Shown piece after piece: positions 1 through 7,268 of a DNA stretch of 36,905 bases; positions within the stretch are counted from its first letter, which is position 1, and every line of letters starts with the position of its first letter. The notes under the pieces were generated by a model. That model saw nothing but the letters and a program-made list of their open reading frames with translations, was not told the DNA's origin and ran no database searches. A program made the position numbers and the translations under genes. Source of the DNA: Pandoraea sp. ASV26 (GTDB lineage: Bacteria; Pseudomonadota; Gammaproteobacteria; Burkholderiales; Burkholderiaceae); contig NZ_JAELTP010000060.1 of the NCBI RefSeq assembly GCF_016428915.1, positions 1-36,905 on the forward strand, read 5' to 3'.

Positions 1-1040
1 AGGGCTCGATCTCGCCGCATCACCGCGAGCAGGGCGGCGACCTGATCTGGGAAGTGGCTTCGGGCTACTTCGGCTGCCGCAACGACGACGGCACGTTCAG
101 CGCCGAGAAGTTTGCCGCGCAGGCCACGACGCCGCAGGTGAAGATGATCGAGGTGAAACTCTCGCAAGGGGCGAAGCCGGGCCACGGCGGCGTGCTGCCT
201 GCCGCGAAGATCACGCCGGAAATCTCCGCCACGCGCGGGGTGCCGATGGGGCAGGACTGCATCTCGCCGTCGCGCCACAGCGAGTTCTCGACACCGCTCG
301 GCCTGCTGCAATTCGTCGACCGTCTGCGCACGCTCTCCGGCGGCAAGCCGACCGGCTTCAAGCTGTGCATCGGCCATCCGTGGGAATTCTTCGGCATTGT
401 GAAGGCGATGCTCGAGAGCGGCATCCTGCCCGACTTCATCGTCGTGGACGGCTCGGAAGGCGGCACGGGCGCCGCACCGCTGGAATTTACCGACCACGTG
501 GGCGCGCCGTTGCAGGAAGGGCTGCTGCTCGTGCACAACACGCTCGTGGGGGCCGGATTGCGCGACAAGATCCGTATCGGAGCGTCGGGCAAGATCGTCA
601 CCGCATTCGATATCGCACGCACGCTCGCCATCGGCGCCGACTGGTGCAATTCGGCGCGCGGCTTCATGTTCGCCATCGGCTGCATTCAATCGCAAAAGTG
701 CCACACCGACCGCTGCCCGACGGGCGTGGCAACGCAAGACGCGTTTCGTCAACGCGCCCTCGTGGTGCCGGACAAGGCGCAACGCGTGCATCAGTTCCAT
801 TCGCAAACCTTGCATGCGCTTCAGGAGTTGATTCAGGCGGCGGGGCTGTCGCATCCGTCGGACTTGCGTGCGCATCACATCGTCAAGCGTGTGTCGTCCA
901 ATGAGATTCGCCTGATGTCGGAGTCGCTGAAGTATCTCGAACCCGGCGATTTGCTGCGCGGCCAGTTTCGCTACCAGCTCTACGAGAAGTACTGGCCGAT
1001 GGCGCGAGCCGATAGTTTCTCGCCGGTGCAAGTGGCCTGA
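1..1040 (+). CDS. FMN-binding glutamate synthase family protein, 3' part
   Basis: The reading frame is open from the window edge (first whole codon at base 3) to the TGA at 1038-1040, so the start lies upstream and about 345 residues are seen. The protein matches the FMN/iron-sulfur half of the glutamate synthase large subunit as found in stand-alone GltB2/YerD-like proteins. Visible marks are the PGHGG segment, a glycine-rich DGSEGGTGAAP phosphate-binding stretch, a GASGK segment typical of the TIM barrel, and a cysteine cluster CIQSQKCHTDRCPTG that would ligate a 3Fe-4S centre. In classical glutamate synthase this half makes glutamate from 2-oxoglutarate and channelled ammonia; the physiological reaction of the stand-alone family is less certain. 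A terminator follows at 1075. It appears unrelated to the secretion genes and marks the left flank of that locus. Confidence 0.9.
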   Translation, partial: GSISPHHREQGGDLIWEVASGYFGCRNDDGTFSAEKFAAQATTPQVKMIEVKLSQGAKPGHGGVLPAAKITPEISATRGVPMGQDCISPSRHSEFSTPLGLLQFVDRLRTLSGGKPTGFKLCIGHPWEFFGIVKAMLESGILPDFIVVDGSEGGTGAAPLEFTDHVGAPLQEGLLLVHNTLVGAGLRDKIRIGASGKIVTAFDIARTLAIGADWCNSARGFMFAIGCIQSQKCHTDRCPTGVATQDAFRQRALVVPDKAQRVHQFHSQTLHALQELIQAAGLSHPSDLRAHHIVKRVSSNEIRLMSESLKYLEPGDLLRGQFRYQLYEKYWPMARADSFSPVQVA

Positions 1041-1074
1041 GCGAACCGCAGTCATTCGCACTCCACACGAAAAC

Positions 1075-1102
1075 CCGACGCGATATAGCGTCGGTTTTTT
1101 TT
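1075..1102 (+). terminator. Rho-independent terminator after the glutamate-synthase-like gene
   Basis: A perfect 7-bp stem (CCGACGC at 1075-1081 with GCGTCGG at 1088-1094) closes a 6-base loop and is followed directly by eight T (1095-1102). It lies 35 bases after the stop codon and separates this gene from the secretion locus. Confidence 0.85.
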
Positions 1103-1258
1103 ATGCTTCCCGACAGTTTTCTTCCCAAAAGCGAAAACTCCGGTGCGTGACGACACACATTAGGGTGTCCACCGGATGATGCTCGCGCGCGTACTCGCCT
1201 ATGGTGTGACCTTCGACTTTGTCATCCTGCCGACGAATTATCGTCAGAAGAGGAGCCT
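1103..1258 (+). promoter_or_regulatory. Leader/promoter region of the araC-sctF arm
   Basis: This 156-base gap lies between the terminator and the first gene of the needle arm, so it should hold that arm's promoter. I do not see a convincing -35/-10 pair. A small inverted repeat (GACGA at 1232-1236, TCGTC at 1241-1245, loop ATTA) sits immediately before the ribosome binding site GAGGAG of the regulator and could affect its translation. That role is inferred from position only. Confidence 0.35.
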
Positions 1259-2059
1259 ATGAGTACGGTGCGATTTCTGATCAGCCGCCACGACGTCAGA
1301 CTGAATGTGAGCGGTCTCGTGCACACGCTGCCGGCCGGCGGCATGACCGCGACCAGTTCGGATGCGACGATCGATGCCCCAGGGCTCGTGGTGTCTCACG
1401 ATTTTCACGCTTGCGATTTGCAGGCGCTGTACCCGGATGTCGTCGATCTGCTCGATCGCCGTCCGCTTGGTGTCTTCCATCGGCAGGCAGCGCGCACGCT
1501 GGTGCTTGAGCCCAGCATGGTCGACGTGGCCATGACGCTTCAAAACGTCGACCGCATGGCGATGCTGCGCTTCTTCTACGTGTATTGCCTTTGTCGCGAT
1601 CAACGATACTTCTCGGCCCTGCTGCGTCAGACGATTGCGGGCAGCCACTCGCTGTTCGATTTCGTCGAAGCGAATTTCCACCGGCCGTGGCCGGTCGGAC
1701 GGCTCGCCGAAGAGTTCGGCATGCCGCTACGCAAGTTTCGTTACCTGTTTCAGCAGACGTATGGCATGCCTGCGAAGCAGTGGCTGCTTGAGCGACGCCT
1801 TCGGCTGGCGCGCGATCTGCTGCTGTCCACGCGTCACAAGGTGCTCGACATCGCTCTCGAGTGCGGCTTCACCAACCACGCGCATTTCACCGATACCTTC
1901 CGCAAACGCTTTGACTGCGCCCCGACGGAGATTCGCCTTGGCACGCCGCCGCAGCGCGGGGGGCGCCGCGTTGCCATGCCGCGTGCCGACGCCTACGCCG
2001 CCATGCGTGCCGACCTGGTGGCAGGCCATGGTGCCGTGATCGACGGAGGCGTGCAATGA
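1259..2059 (+). CDS. AraC-family transcriptional activator of the T3SS locus
   Basis: A 266-residue protein with a C-terminal AraC/XylS double helix-turn-helix at roughly residues 140-225, including the family-typical VLDIALECGFTNHAHFTDTFRKRF run of the second helix-turn-helix (the segment IALECGFTNHAHFTDTF). The N-terminal 130 residues have no recognised sugar-binding fold. The ATG at 1259 has a GAGGAG ribosome binding site six to eight bases upstream. The stop overlaps the needle-gene start (ATGA), so regulator and needle share a transcript. T3SS loci commonly encode an AraC-type activator (ExsA, InvF, MxiE, HrpX classes); which class this belongs to cannot be decided by eye. The location suggests it controls this locus and possibly itself. 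MxiE and InvF need a class II chaperone as co-activator, and none is seen nearby. Confidence 0.85.
   Translation: MSTVRFLISRHDVRLNVSGLVHTLPAGGMTATSSDATIDAPGLVVSHDFHACDLQALYPDVVDLLDRRPLGVFHRQAARTLVLEPSMVDVAMTLQNVDRMAMLRFFYVYCLCRDQRYFSALLRQTIAGSHSLFDFVEANFHRPWPVGRLAEEFGMPLRKFRYLFQQTYGMPAKQWLLERRLRLARDLLLSTRHKVLDIALECGFTNHAHFTDTFRKRFDCAPTEIRLGTPPQRGGRRVAMPRADAYAAMRADLVAGHGAVIDGGVQ
2045..2049 (+). promoter_or_regulatory. Strong ribosome binding site for the needle gene
   Basis: GGAGG lies six bases before the sctF ATG, inside the last codons of the regulator gene. It would let the needle subunit, needed in high copy, be translated efficiently despite the overlapping stop-start junction. Confidence 0.6.
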
Positions 2060-2274
2060 ACGTCGAAGAGATCCACGGAAGCATGTCGGAAGGCGTGCGA
2101 CGCATGTCGAACAACGCCACGCAGTCGCTCGGTGCGGGAGAAATCAATGACCCGGGAAAGATGCTCGATGTGCAGTTCAAGCTGCATCAGTACACGACGA
2201 TGGTCGGCCTGCACAGCGCGTCGATCAAGCTCATCAAGGACACGCTGATGGGCATCATCGCCAAGATCGCATGA
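2056..2274 (+). CDS. sctF: T3SS needle filament protein SctF (SsaG/EscF type)
   Basis: A 72-residue protein of the size of SsaG (71 residues). It has the family's central DPGKML segment, a Q..L.QY motif (residues 40-46), and the C-terminal signature IKDTLMGIIAKIA at residues 60-72, which closely resembles the SsaG end. The protein should polymerise into the extracellular needle through which substrates pass. The start overlaps the regulator's stop by ATGA, and the stop overlaps the next gene in the same way. In SPI-2 the order is ssaG-ssaH-ssaI-ssaJ, exactly as here. One extra alanine follows the usual terminal isoleucine. The combination of length, motif and context makes the call firm. Confidence 0.93.
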   Translation: MNVEEIHGSMSEGVRRMSNNATQSLGAGEINDPGKMLDVQFKLHQYTTMVGLHSASIKLIKDTLMGIIAKIA

Positions 2275-2690
2275 CGCTCGCCGATCAGACCCCGAGCGAC
2301 GGCGTCGGTCAGTGGCTGGACGCTCCGGCCCGGCAGCGCATCGTCGAGCTGGCGATCGCGGGCGCACATCATGGCATGCGGGCTCAGGCTCGGGTCATCC
2401 TCGGTGCCCTGCCGTCGCTCGTGCCGGATCGCGAGACGCGCGAGTGGCTGCATGTGGCGCTTCTCATCGCGCTCGGCGATACGTGCGCGGCGCGCGCGTA
2501 CCTGACGGATGCCACGGCAACGGGGCACAGCGACGATGCGGCGGCCGACGCGCTTGCCCGCTGGCTCAAGGCGATGGAAGCGCGTCATGCACATTCCCAT
2601 TCGCAGACCCAGACGCACGCCCACGCTGATTCCCACGCCGCCTCGCCCGCGGTTTCCGCTTCCTTCCCCTCTTCTGCCCCCTTGTCATGA
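2271..2690 (+). CDS. ssaH: SsaH/EscG-like needle chaperone with histidine-rich tail
   Basis: A 139-residue protein between needle and rod genes, the position of ssaH in SPI-2. Residues 1-102 are helical and Ala/Leu-rich (for example LHVALLIALGD at 60-70), compatible with the TPR-like YscG/EscG/SsaH fold that, with an SsaE/EscE partner, holds the needle subunit soluble in the cytoplasm. A candidate SsaE is at 7029-7268. Residues 106-122 carry six histidines interspersed with Ala, Ser, Gln and Thr, followed by a Ser/Ala/Pro tail to 139; my recollection of SsaH and EscG has no such tail. Start and stop both overlap neighbours (ATGA). The identification rests on position, size and composition, not on a sharp motif. 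Confidence 0.65.
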   Translation: MTLADQTPSDGVGQWLDAPARQRIVELAIAGAHHGMRAQARVILGALPSLVPDRETREWLHVALLIALGDTCAARAYLTDATATGHSDDAAADALARWLKAMEARHAHSHSQTQTHAHADSHAASPAVSASFPSSAPLS

Positions 2691-3043
2691 CGACTTCCCC
2701 GATCACCGATGTAGCGGCTCAGGTCACGGCTGTGACGGCACCCGCAAAGGCCGCATTCGCCGCACCAGCGCTCGACGATAGCGCCGCTGTTCGTTTCGGT
2801 CAGGCACTGGCCACTGCGCCGTCGCTGCCGGAGCATCATCTGCTCAGTGCGGCGGGCAAGCTGGCGGGCCATACGGAACGACTTGCCGAGCGGGCGACGC
2901 TGGATAGCCGCACGCTCAACGATCCGGGCCGCATGCTCGCCATGCAGCGCGAGTTGACGGAGCGCGTGCTGGTGCTGGAGTTTGTGGCGAAGGTGGCGGG
3001 CGCCGGGGTGCAGGGCGTGAACAAGTTGGTCCAGATGCAATGA
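2687..3043 (+). CDS. sctI: T3SS inner rod protein SctI (SsaI/EscI)
   Basis: A 118-residue protein with a low-complexity Ala/Thr N-terminus and a C-terminal helical segment: DPGRMLAMQRELTE at about 78-91, then VAKVAGAGVQGVNKLVQMQ. The last part matches the YscI/EscI/PrgJ family ending, in which a K.....G...Q....L stretch precedes the C-terminus. Inner rod proteins connect the export gate to the needle and are early substrates. The start overlaps the ssaH-like stop, and the end overlaps sctJ, both by ATGA. The DP..ML..Q motif is shared with the needle protein upstream, as expected for related rod and needle subunits. Confidence 0.88.
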   Translation: MTTSPITDVAAQVTAVTAPAKAAFAAPALDDSAAVRFGQALATAPSLPEHHLLSAAGKLAGHTERLAERATLDSRTLNDPGRMLAMQRELTERVLVLEFVAKVAGAGVQGVNKLVQMQ

Positions 3044-3882
3044 CGTACGGCATTCGTATCGCGGACGGTGTCACGAGGCTGGCCGGACTCGCGAGGTTTG
3101 CGCCAAGGTGGCGCCTGCTTGCGCGATGGTGGCTCGGTGGCGTACTGGTGGTCGCGCTCGCCGGGTGCAAGGTCGAGTTGCATCGCGCGCTGAGCGAGAC
3201 GGAGGCCAACCAGATGCTGGCGCTGTTGCTCGTCTCCGGATTGCAGGCGGACAAGCGCGCCGATACCGCCGGTATGACCGTTCGCATCGAGCGCAGCGAT
3301 TTCGTGCGCGGTGTCGAAGTGCTTCGCCAGCATGGATTGCCGCGTCAGAAGCGGGCTTCGGTCGAGGACGTGTTCCCGCCGGGGCAACTTGTGAGCTCGC
3401 CCGTGCAGGAGCAGGCGAAGCTCACGTATCTCAAGGAGCAACGGCTGGAGCGCATGCTCGCGGCGCTCGATGGCGTGATGCTGGCCGAGGTCTCCATCGC
3501 GCAGGTGCCGGTCGACTCGGCGGGGCGCGCGACGTTACCGCCCGGCGTGGCGGTCTTCGTGAAATACAGCCCAGAGGTCAACATGACACAGCGCATGACC
3601 GACATTCGCAGTCTGGTGCACGACAGCGTGCCGGGCGTGACACCTGAGCGTATCAGCATCGTATTGCAGCCCTCGGACTATCGCCTGCCGCGCGCGGGCA
3701 TCAGTGCGTCTTCGGGGGAGCCGGGCACGGCGTCGGCGAGTGGCGGACGGTGGCGTTCCGCGCTCGGTTGGGGGATGGTGGCCGCAGCGTGCATCGGCCT
3801 GATCGCCGCCGGTGCCATGGCGTGGCGAAAGCGTGCTGCCTGGGTTCAGCGCTTGCGTGCCCGGGTAGTGAGGTCGCCGTGA
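3040..3882 (+). CDS. sctJ: T3SS inner-membrane ring lipoprotein SctJ (SsaJ/EscJ)
   Basis: A 280-residue protein of the YscJ/FliF family. It has an N-terminal export signal with lipobox LAGC (lipidated Cys43), the conserved start of the mature domain (V.L.R.LSE.EANQMLALLL), the RQHGLPRQ segment, and the VFPPGQLVSSP.QE.A motif of the ring-building domain. A single C-terminal transmembrane helix spans about residues 241-262, followed by a basic tail facing the cytoplasm. The protein forms the inner periplasmic ring with SctD. The N-terminus from the overlapping ATG is long (42 residues before the lipid cysteine), so a later start is possible. Its stop overlaps the next start as GTGA. Confidence 0.94.
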   Translation: MTYGIRIADGVTRLAGLARFAPRWRLLARWWLGGVLVVALAGCKVELHRALSETEANQMLALLLVSGLQADKRADTAGMTVRIERSDFVRGVEVLRQHGLPRQKRASVEDVFPPGQLVSSPVQEQAKLTYLKEQRLERMLAALDGVMLAEVSIAQVPVDSAGRATLPPGVAVFVKYSPEVNMTQRMTDIRSLVHDSVPGVTPERISIVLQPSDYRLPRAGISASSGEPGTASASGGRWRSALGWGMVAAACIGLIAAGAMAWRKRAAWVQRLRARVVRSP

Positions 3883-4523
3883 ATCGTCTGCCCAACGGCG
3901 CCGCTGCGCGACTTGCGCGCCTGATCTGGCAGCCCGGCTTGCACATGGACGCCGGCTGGTGGCGCGAGTTCGACATGTTCTCGTGGCGGGAAACGTATCA
4001 GCGGCACGCCGTTTGCCGGGCGCACATCGATCGCCTGTTGATTGCTCGCCGCGGATGGCCCGGCACGACGACGCACGATTGCGCCCCCCCCGAGAGCGAC
4101 GTCGCGCACGCCATGTTGCGGCTGGTACCGAGCTTGCGGCGGGTATCGCTGGCCTACGGCTTGCGCATGCTGGGGTGTCCGGACTATCTGCTGCTCGGAA
4201 CCTATCGTCGCGCACTGTCGACGTGGCTCGATGCCTGGCAGTGCGACCGCTTGCTGCTCACGCGGCGCGAGTGGCCCACGCGCTCCACGTTTTCGCCCGA
4301 GCAGATTGTCGGCGCGGCGCTCGCGACGACCGGCGCGTATCTGGACGGGGCGGCCGAGCCGTTGGCGCTCGACGTGATGACCGTGGCCAGGGCCGCACGG
4401 ATTCTGTTGCCGCCACCGGTCGACGGCGGGCACATGACGCCCGACATGCCGGCGGCGGACGACATCTGGGCGCGGCTCGTCTCGTTGGAGAAGATGCTAT
4501 GTATGTCATCGACTTTGCATTGA
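3879..4523 (+). CDS. sctK: Probable sorting-platform protein SctK
   Basis: A 214-residue protein beginning at GTG 3879, which overlaps the sctJ stop (GTGA); the same frame is open further upstream but that would lie inside sctJ. The position between sctJ and sctL matches STM1410 in SPI-2 and YscK in other systems. Family features are weak but compatible: a Trp-rich N-terminal LIWQPGLHMDAGWW segment resembling the LHPSW region of YscK proteins, and a helical rest without membrane segments. SctK joins SctQ and SctL in the cytoplasmic sorting platform under the ring. The gene ends inside sctL (25-base overlap). The call depends mainly on gene order. Confidence 0.68.
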   Translation: MNRLPNGAAARLARLIWQPGLHMDAGWWREFDMFSWRETYQRHAVCRAHIDRLLIARRGWPGTTTHDCAPPESDVAHAMLRLVPSLRRVSLAYGLRMLGCPDYLLLGTYRRALSTWLDAWQCDRLLLTRREWPTRSTFSPEQIVGAALATTGAYLDGAAEPLALDVMTVARAARILLPPPVDGGHMTPDMPAADDIWARLVSLEKMLCMSSTLH

Positions 4524-5188
4524 CGTCTATCGAGACGATCGATGGCCCGGCGCCTGCGGGGCCGGTCATTTCGGGGCAGACGCTGGCGCGGCTTCGAGAA
4601 GAGTCAGGCTTGCGGGCACAGTGGATGGCGCAGGCGCAGGCCGAGCGCGTGGCCGCGCTGGCCGAGCGTGAACAGGCACGTATCGACGCACAGGCGTCGC
4701 GCGACGCGTGGCAGGAAGCGGCACGAGAGCGGGCGCAGCAGGAGGCGGCCGAGCTGGCGGAGACGGCACGTCATGAGGCCGTGGTGAAGGCGGTCGAATG
4801 GCTGATCGACGAGGCGGCGCTGGAGCGCGAAATCATCCGCTCGCTGGAGCGTCGCGTGGCGGATGCCCTGACCGGTGCCCTGTCGAACTTCGTCGGCACG
4901 CTCGATGTTGGCGAGCGCTTCGCGCAACGTGTCGGGCGAGCCTTGCCGGGGCTGGCGCGCGAGGGCGCGCTGGTGCTGCGCGTGCCACCGGCACATCACG
5001 ACGCCGTGGCCCTCGCCTTGCAAAAGGCCGACATCGTGCTTGCCTGCACACCGGATGCGACGCTCGGCGCCCAGCAGGCCCGCATCGAAAGCGAGTGGGT
5101 GACCGTGTGCCTCGATCTCGAAGCGGATCTGGCGGCGGTGATCGAGCGCTTGCACGTCAGTCCCAGTCTGGAGGTCGCTTATGGTTGA
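4499..5188 (+). CDS. sctL: T3SS ATPase stator SctL (SsaK/YscL)
   Basis: The 229-residue product starts at ATG 4499 (MYVIDFAL), inside the end of sctK; a longer open frame upstream is shadow coding. Residues about 40-100 form an Ala/Glu/Arg/Gln-rich coiled coil (for example ERAQQEAAELAETARHEA), and residues 110-229 form the globular FliH/YscL C-terminal domain with its final acidic-hydrophobic strand (VCLDLEADLAAVIERLH). SctL links the ATPase SctN to the SctQ/SctK pods and restrains its activity. The stop overlaps the sctW start by eight bases, so the two are translationally coupled. Confidence 0.88.
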   Translation: MYVIDFALTSIETIDGPAPAGPVISGQTLARLREESGLRAQWMAQAQAERVAALAEREQARIDAQASRDAWQEAARERAQQEAAELAETARHEAVVKAVEWLIDEAALEREIIRSLERRVADALTGALSNFVGTLDVGERFAQRVGRALPGLAREGALVLRVPPAHHDAVALALQKADIVLACTPDATLGAQQARIESEWVTVCLDLEADLAAVIERLHVSPSLEVAYG

Positions 5189-6317
5189 ACGTCTGCCGTC
5201 GTCCGGTAATACCTATTTCCGGAGCGCTCAGGAGAACAAGCCACTCGAGCGCATGCTCGAGGACGAATGGCAGGCACTGGAGACCGACGCACGGCCGCCG
5301 CGCGGCGGGAGCCCCGACGCGCCGGGGCACGTTGCGCTCATCGAGGCGGCCATTGCGCAGAACGAGGAAGCCGCCTTCGCCGAATCGCAGGAGAACCTCA
5401 GTTTCGCGCTGGGCGTGCGATTTCGCCGTCCAGGCGAGCGAGACGTGCGCGACGAAAAGCAGCGCGCGCGCGCCTTGTTCGAGCAGCAGATGCATCGGTT
5501 CGCGCGCGTGAACGGCGCGCAGTTCGAGACACTGCGAGGGCAATTGCGCGATCTTCCGTTCGTCCCCGATCCTCTCTTGTTGATCCGTCAGGCGCAAATG
5601 TCGGCGGGGCACGCCGCACTCGTGGTCGCCGCATGGTTGGCCGATGGCGGGCTCGACGCCGGCACCCGTACGCGCTTGCGCCGCACACTCGATGAGTTGA
5701 CGTCATCCGACACATGGGCCATTGAAGCTTTCGCCGCGCTGGAGTGCGGGCAAGGACAGAACCCGGGCATGGCGTTGATGCAACAACTCAAGTCGCTCTT
5801 CCGTCAGTCGCAAGGTCCACAACGCTCGCTGACACAATGGTTCGATGAATGCCGGCGTTTCCCGCAGCGTCGCGCTCGGCTGCGGGCGCTGATGCAGGCC
5901 CTGGGGCTGGAGCTGGGGGCCGAACGCGCCGATGCGGATACGCAGCGGCTGGCTGCCGTCATCGACGATCTTCGCCGGGTGGTGCTGTTTCTCACGCTGG
6001 AGTCATCGTGCGAGCAATCGGCGCAGGCCATACGGGCGGCCGGCTGTCGCGCATTCGAGACGGACGCGATGATCTCGGAAGTCCTGACGTTGCTGGATCA
6101 ACCGTGGGTGGGCGCAGAATGGCTGGCGCAACGTGCGGCCTATCTCGGTATGGCGACGGTGGATGCCCGCTACGCGCTCTCACGCGAACTCACAGGGCTG
6201 ATAAAGTCGGCGCATGACGGCTGCTTTCGCGACGAGACGCAACGCGAAACGCTCGGCGAGGCGCTCGACGTCTGGCGCACGGAGATTGCCCACGAGGCCG
6301 ACGCGCAGGCCGGGTAG
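5181..6317 (+). CDS. sctW: T3SS gatekeeper SctW (SsaL/SepL, YopN-TyeA family)
   Basis: A 378-residue cytoplasmic protein. The N-terminal part (FRSAQENKPLERMLEDEW) is followed by the HrpJ/YopN domain at about 70-200 (ENLSFALGVRFRR...LFEQQMHR), and the C-terminal 90 residues resemble TyeA (LLDQPWVGAEWL... and a final helix). In SPI-2 and EPEC the orthologue holds the export gate in translocator mode and releases effectors when the switch is triggered. It works with SsaM and SpiC/SsaB, and candidates for both are encoded here (11875-12264 and 10217-10951). It is the last gene of the needle arm, convergent with a chaperone gene on the opposite strand, with an 8-bp inverted repeat between them. 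Confidence 0.9.
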   Translation: MVERLPSSGNTYFRSAQENKPLERMLEDEWQALETDARPPRGGSPDAPGHVALIEAAIAQNEEAAFAESQENLSFALGVRFRRPGERDVRDEKQRARALFEQQMHRFARVNGAQFETLRGQLRDLPFVPDPLLLIRQAQMSAGHAALVVAAWLADGGLDAGTRTRLRRTLDELTSSDTWAIEAFAALECGQGQNPGMALMQQLKSLFRQSQGPQRSLTQWFDECRRFPQRRARLRALMQALGLELGAERADADTQRLAAVIDDLRRVVLFLTLESSCEQSAQAIRAAGCRAFETDAMISEVLTLLDQPWVGAEWLAQRAAYLGMATVDARYALSRELTGLIKSAHDGCFRDETQRETLGEALDVWRTEIAHEADAQAG

Positions 6318-6377
6318 CGAGACATCAGGACGATGCGACGACGCACTAACGCGACGACGGCAAGGGGGGCGAGGGGA

Positions 6378-6400
6378 TTGGCGCACGTCGAATGCGCCAA
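6378..6400. terminator. Candidate bidirectional terminator hairpin
   Basis: A perfect 8-bp inverted repeat (TTGGCGCA at 6378-6385, TGCGCCAA at 6393-6400; 7-base loop) lies between the convergent sctW and chaperone genes. No T-run follows on either strand, so a classical intrinsic terminator is not certain. Confidence 0.4.
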
Positions 6401-6420
6401 GACCTGCGGGTTGAAAACGC

Positions 6421-6834
6421 TCAGGCGCGCAAATGCTCCCGGCAGAGTTTGATGCGGTCGTAGAAATCGGTGAGTGCCTGCGCAAACGGCTCCGGCTCGG
6501 CGGCGGTTTTCTCTTTGACTTGCGCGTGAAGAATCAGACGGTTGTCGCGCTCGCTCAACTGCACATGACCCGTTACGGCCCATTCAGCAGGTTCGATGAG
6601 GAACTGCAAAAGGCGCTCGCTGTTCGCGCGATGCAGCCGTGCGGCTTCGTCGGTGGCGACCACGGCGTGAATACTGCACACTTTGTCTTCCAGCGTTTCC
6701 ACAATGATGTTGGGCGAGGCGTTGAACGTCAGCTCGATGGGTGAGTGATTATCGACGGTCTCGATCTTGCCGGGGTCGCAGCCGATCAACTTCAGAGCTT
6801 CGACGAGAGTTTGCGCTAGGTCGTAACTTGGCAT
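6421..6834 (-). CDS. Class IB T3SS chaperone, InvB/SpaK type
   Basis: A 137-residue protein from ATG at 6834 (MPSYDLAQTL); a TTG-started version 15 codons longer is less likely. From memory of Salmonella InvB it shares the spacing of several blocks: LIGCDP near residue 17, an ID/VD.HS segment after it, and a C-terminal F..AL..FY......R pattern (FAQALTDFYDRIK). InvB/SpaK chaperones are homodimers that bind N-terminal chaperone-binding domains of several effectors and deliver them to the ATPase. No candidate client gene lies beside it. The gene is separated from ssaE-like by 194 bases and lacks an obvious Shine-Dalgarno sequence. This class belongs to SPI-1 type systems, which is odd beside an SPI-2 type apparatus. 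Confidence 0.78.
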   Translation of the reverse strand: MPSYDLAQTLVEALKLIGCDPGKIETVDNHSPIELTFNASPNIIVETLEDKVCSIHAVVATDEAARLHRANSERLLQFLIEPAEWAVTGHVQLSERDNRLILHAQVKEKTAAEPEPFAQALTDFYDRIKLCREHLRA

Positions 6835-7028
6835 GATTTGCGTGGAGAGTGGAAAAAAATCGACAACGCACCCGTGCAAACGTTATCCGGCATTGCCGGA
6901 CTGCGACCTGTTCGCGCGGGTGCGCGCGATGCCGAAGGTTCGCACGATCAGACGGCGCGGACTTTGGTCGCGCGAGCCACGTTGTGGCTTCTGCGCACGC
7001 TTGAGTCTCGGCGCTGTCGTCATCCTCG
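6835..7028 (-). promoter_or_regulatory. Gap upstream of the InvB-like chaperone gene
   Basis: A 194-base stretch without a supported gene. It contains a perfect short palindromic hairpin TCCGGCATTGCCGGA (6887-6901 region) and, closer to the chaperone start on the minus strand, a run of seven T. The gap may carry a separate promoter or an attenuator for the chaperone gene. No clear promoter hexamers were identified. Confidence 0.3.
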
Positions 7029-7268
7029 TCATGAGGTTCGTCCGTACGACGTGCTGTAGCGTCGCACCATGCTGTCGAGAATCGCGCCAGCGGCCTGAAC
7101 GGCCTGCATCTGCGCTTGCGCCAGCGCGTGCGCTTCGGGGGGGAGTGGCTTGCGCAGCGCCTGTTGCAACGATTGGCGCGCCGCCTCGAGTTGTGCGCCA
7201 ACGTCGTGGGCGACAGCCTCGGGGGACGCCGCGAGCCGATCCTCAAGCTGGGTCAGGCGAATCGCCAT
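7029..7268 (-). CDS. ssaE: SsaE/EscE-like small T3SS chaperone
   Basis: A 79-residue protein (SsaE is 80) that starts with RLTQLEDRLAASPEA, closely resembling the TRLEDLL start of SsaE. It continues with a helical Q..AAR..L stretch and a second helix rich in Ala and Gln ending in Y. Such proteins heterodimerise with the TPR-like SsaH/EscG/PscG chaperone and keep needle subunits monomeric. It follows sctD directly (start 26 bases inside the sctD end), the same order as ssaC-ssaD-ssaE in SPI-2. Its presumed partner is on the other arm (2271-2690). Identification combines size, N-terminal resemblance and order. Confidence 0.75.
   Translation of the reverse strand: MAIRLTQLEDRLAASPEAVAHDVGAQLEAARQSLQQALRKPLPPEAHALAQAQMQAVQAAGAILDSMVRRYSTSYGRTS

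Noticed and set aside
6749-7246. Minus-strand frame overlapping ssaE-like and the gap before the chaperone
   Set aside because: Arg/Pro/Ser-rich shadow composition, no family resemblance, and it overlaps the better-supported ssaE-like gene in another frame.
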